A DNA stretch of 64,000 bases from Algoriphagus zhangzhouensis (GTDB lineage: Bacteria; Bacteroidota; Bacteroidia; Cytophagales; Cyclobacteriaceae). The notes beneath the pieces were generated by a model that was not told the origin of the DNA, ran no database searches, and was given only the letters and a program-made list of their open reading frames with translations. Below are positions 63,919-64,000 of the stretch, piece after piece. Position numbers and translations under genes: made by a program. Location: positions 1 through 64,000 of the forward strand of contig NZ_FRXN01000002.1 of assembly GCF_900148515.1 (NCBI RefSeq), written 5' to 3'. Within the stretch, counting starts at the first letter, position 1. Each line of letters opens with the position of its first letter.

Positions 63919-64000
63919 CTTTAGAAAACATATAGAGTTCGAAAATTAGAGGTGTTAAAACCTCGGGATTTAAAAAGAATAGTTGACAAAAGTTGTTTAA

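Overview
The window looks like a chromosomal segment of a Bacteroidota bacterium, most likely order Cytophagales, family Cyclobacteriaceae (Algoriphagus-like). Grounds are: promoters with TTTG / 19-21 nt / TAnnTTTG spacing instead of sigma70 boxes, DUF2480 and DUF4421 proteins, PafA-type phosphatase, CarboxypepD_reg-TonB receptors, many secreted peptidases and lipoproteins, and a monomeric NADP isocitrate dehydrogenase. The genus is inference; the 16S fragment at the left edge is too short to decide it. No phage, insertion sequence, CRISPR array or classical defence island was seen.

Layout. 1-534: 5' end of a 16S rRNA gene leaving the window to the left, with its promoter. 535-3972: rpmH, rnpA, S41 protease, tsaB, DUF2480, all leftward. 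4123-9216: M61 peptidase and an M16 pair (one catalytic, one degenerate). 9420-14630: rarA, threonine aldolase, GDPD lipoprotein, DUF2721 protein, lpdA. 14924-22102: fabG, then a leftward four-gene iron-type operon (DUF4856 lipoprotein, imelysin lipoprotein, seven-or-more-helix HTTM/vitamin K gamma-carboxylase homologue, TonB receptor); a tandem duplication sits where fabG and the receptor converge. 22327-31811: CHRD lipoprotein, pruA, ArsR regulator with YjjG nucleotidase, a carboxypeptidase-regulatory-domain protein, Xaa-Pro aminopeptidase, PafA phosphatase, homogentisate dioxygenase.

31968-42509 is a sugar-catabolic block: secreted GH16 glucanase, an orphan four-helix membrane protein, then two divergent gene sets holding a GMC oxidoreductase with its Tat-exported small subunit, three xylose-isomerase-like TIM barrels, an MFS transporter, a Gfo/Idh/MocA oxidoreductase, a monohaem cytochrome c lipoprotein and a DUF1080 lipoprotein. 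Together they fit oxidation of glycosides to 3-keto-sugars outside the inner membrane, cleavage of the keto-glycoside, and uptake and processing of products. 42544-44050: BatE-like protein and a tRNA cluster (Lys, Pro, Arg, Lys). 44051-58786: M1 peptidases, GAPDH, a trypsin-like protease, icd, a hemerythrin-ruvX-def-amidase operon, a second S41 protease, a VOC protein. 58948-63847: BtuB-like TonB receptor, two tRNA-Val copies (one with a broken acceptor stem), ALDH7-type aldehyde dehydrogenase, DUF4421 protein.

The most interesting items are the gamma-carboxylase homologue with its likely catalytic Lys retained inside an iron-uptake-type operon, the predicted 3-keto-glycoside pathway with a terminator-like hairpin directly before one start codon, the duplicated convergent terminator region with a fossil of the receptor 3' end, and the tandem tRNA-Val copy that cannot form an acceptor stem.
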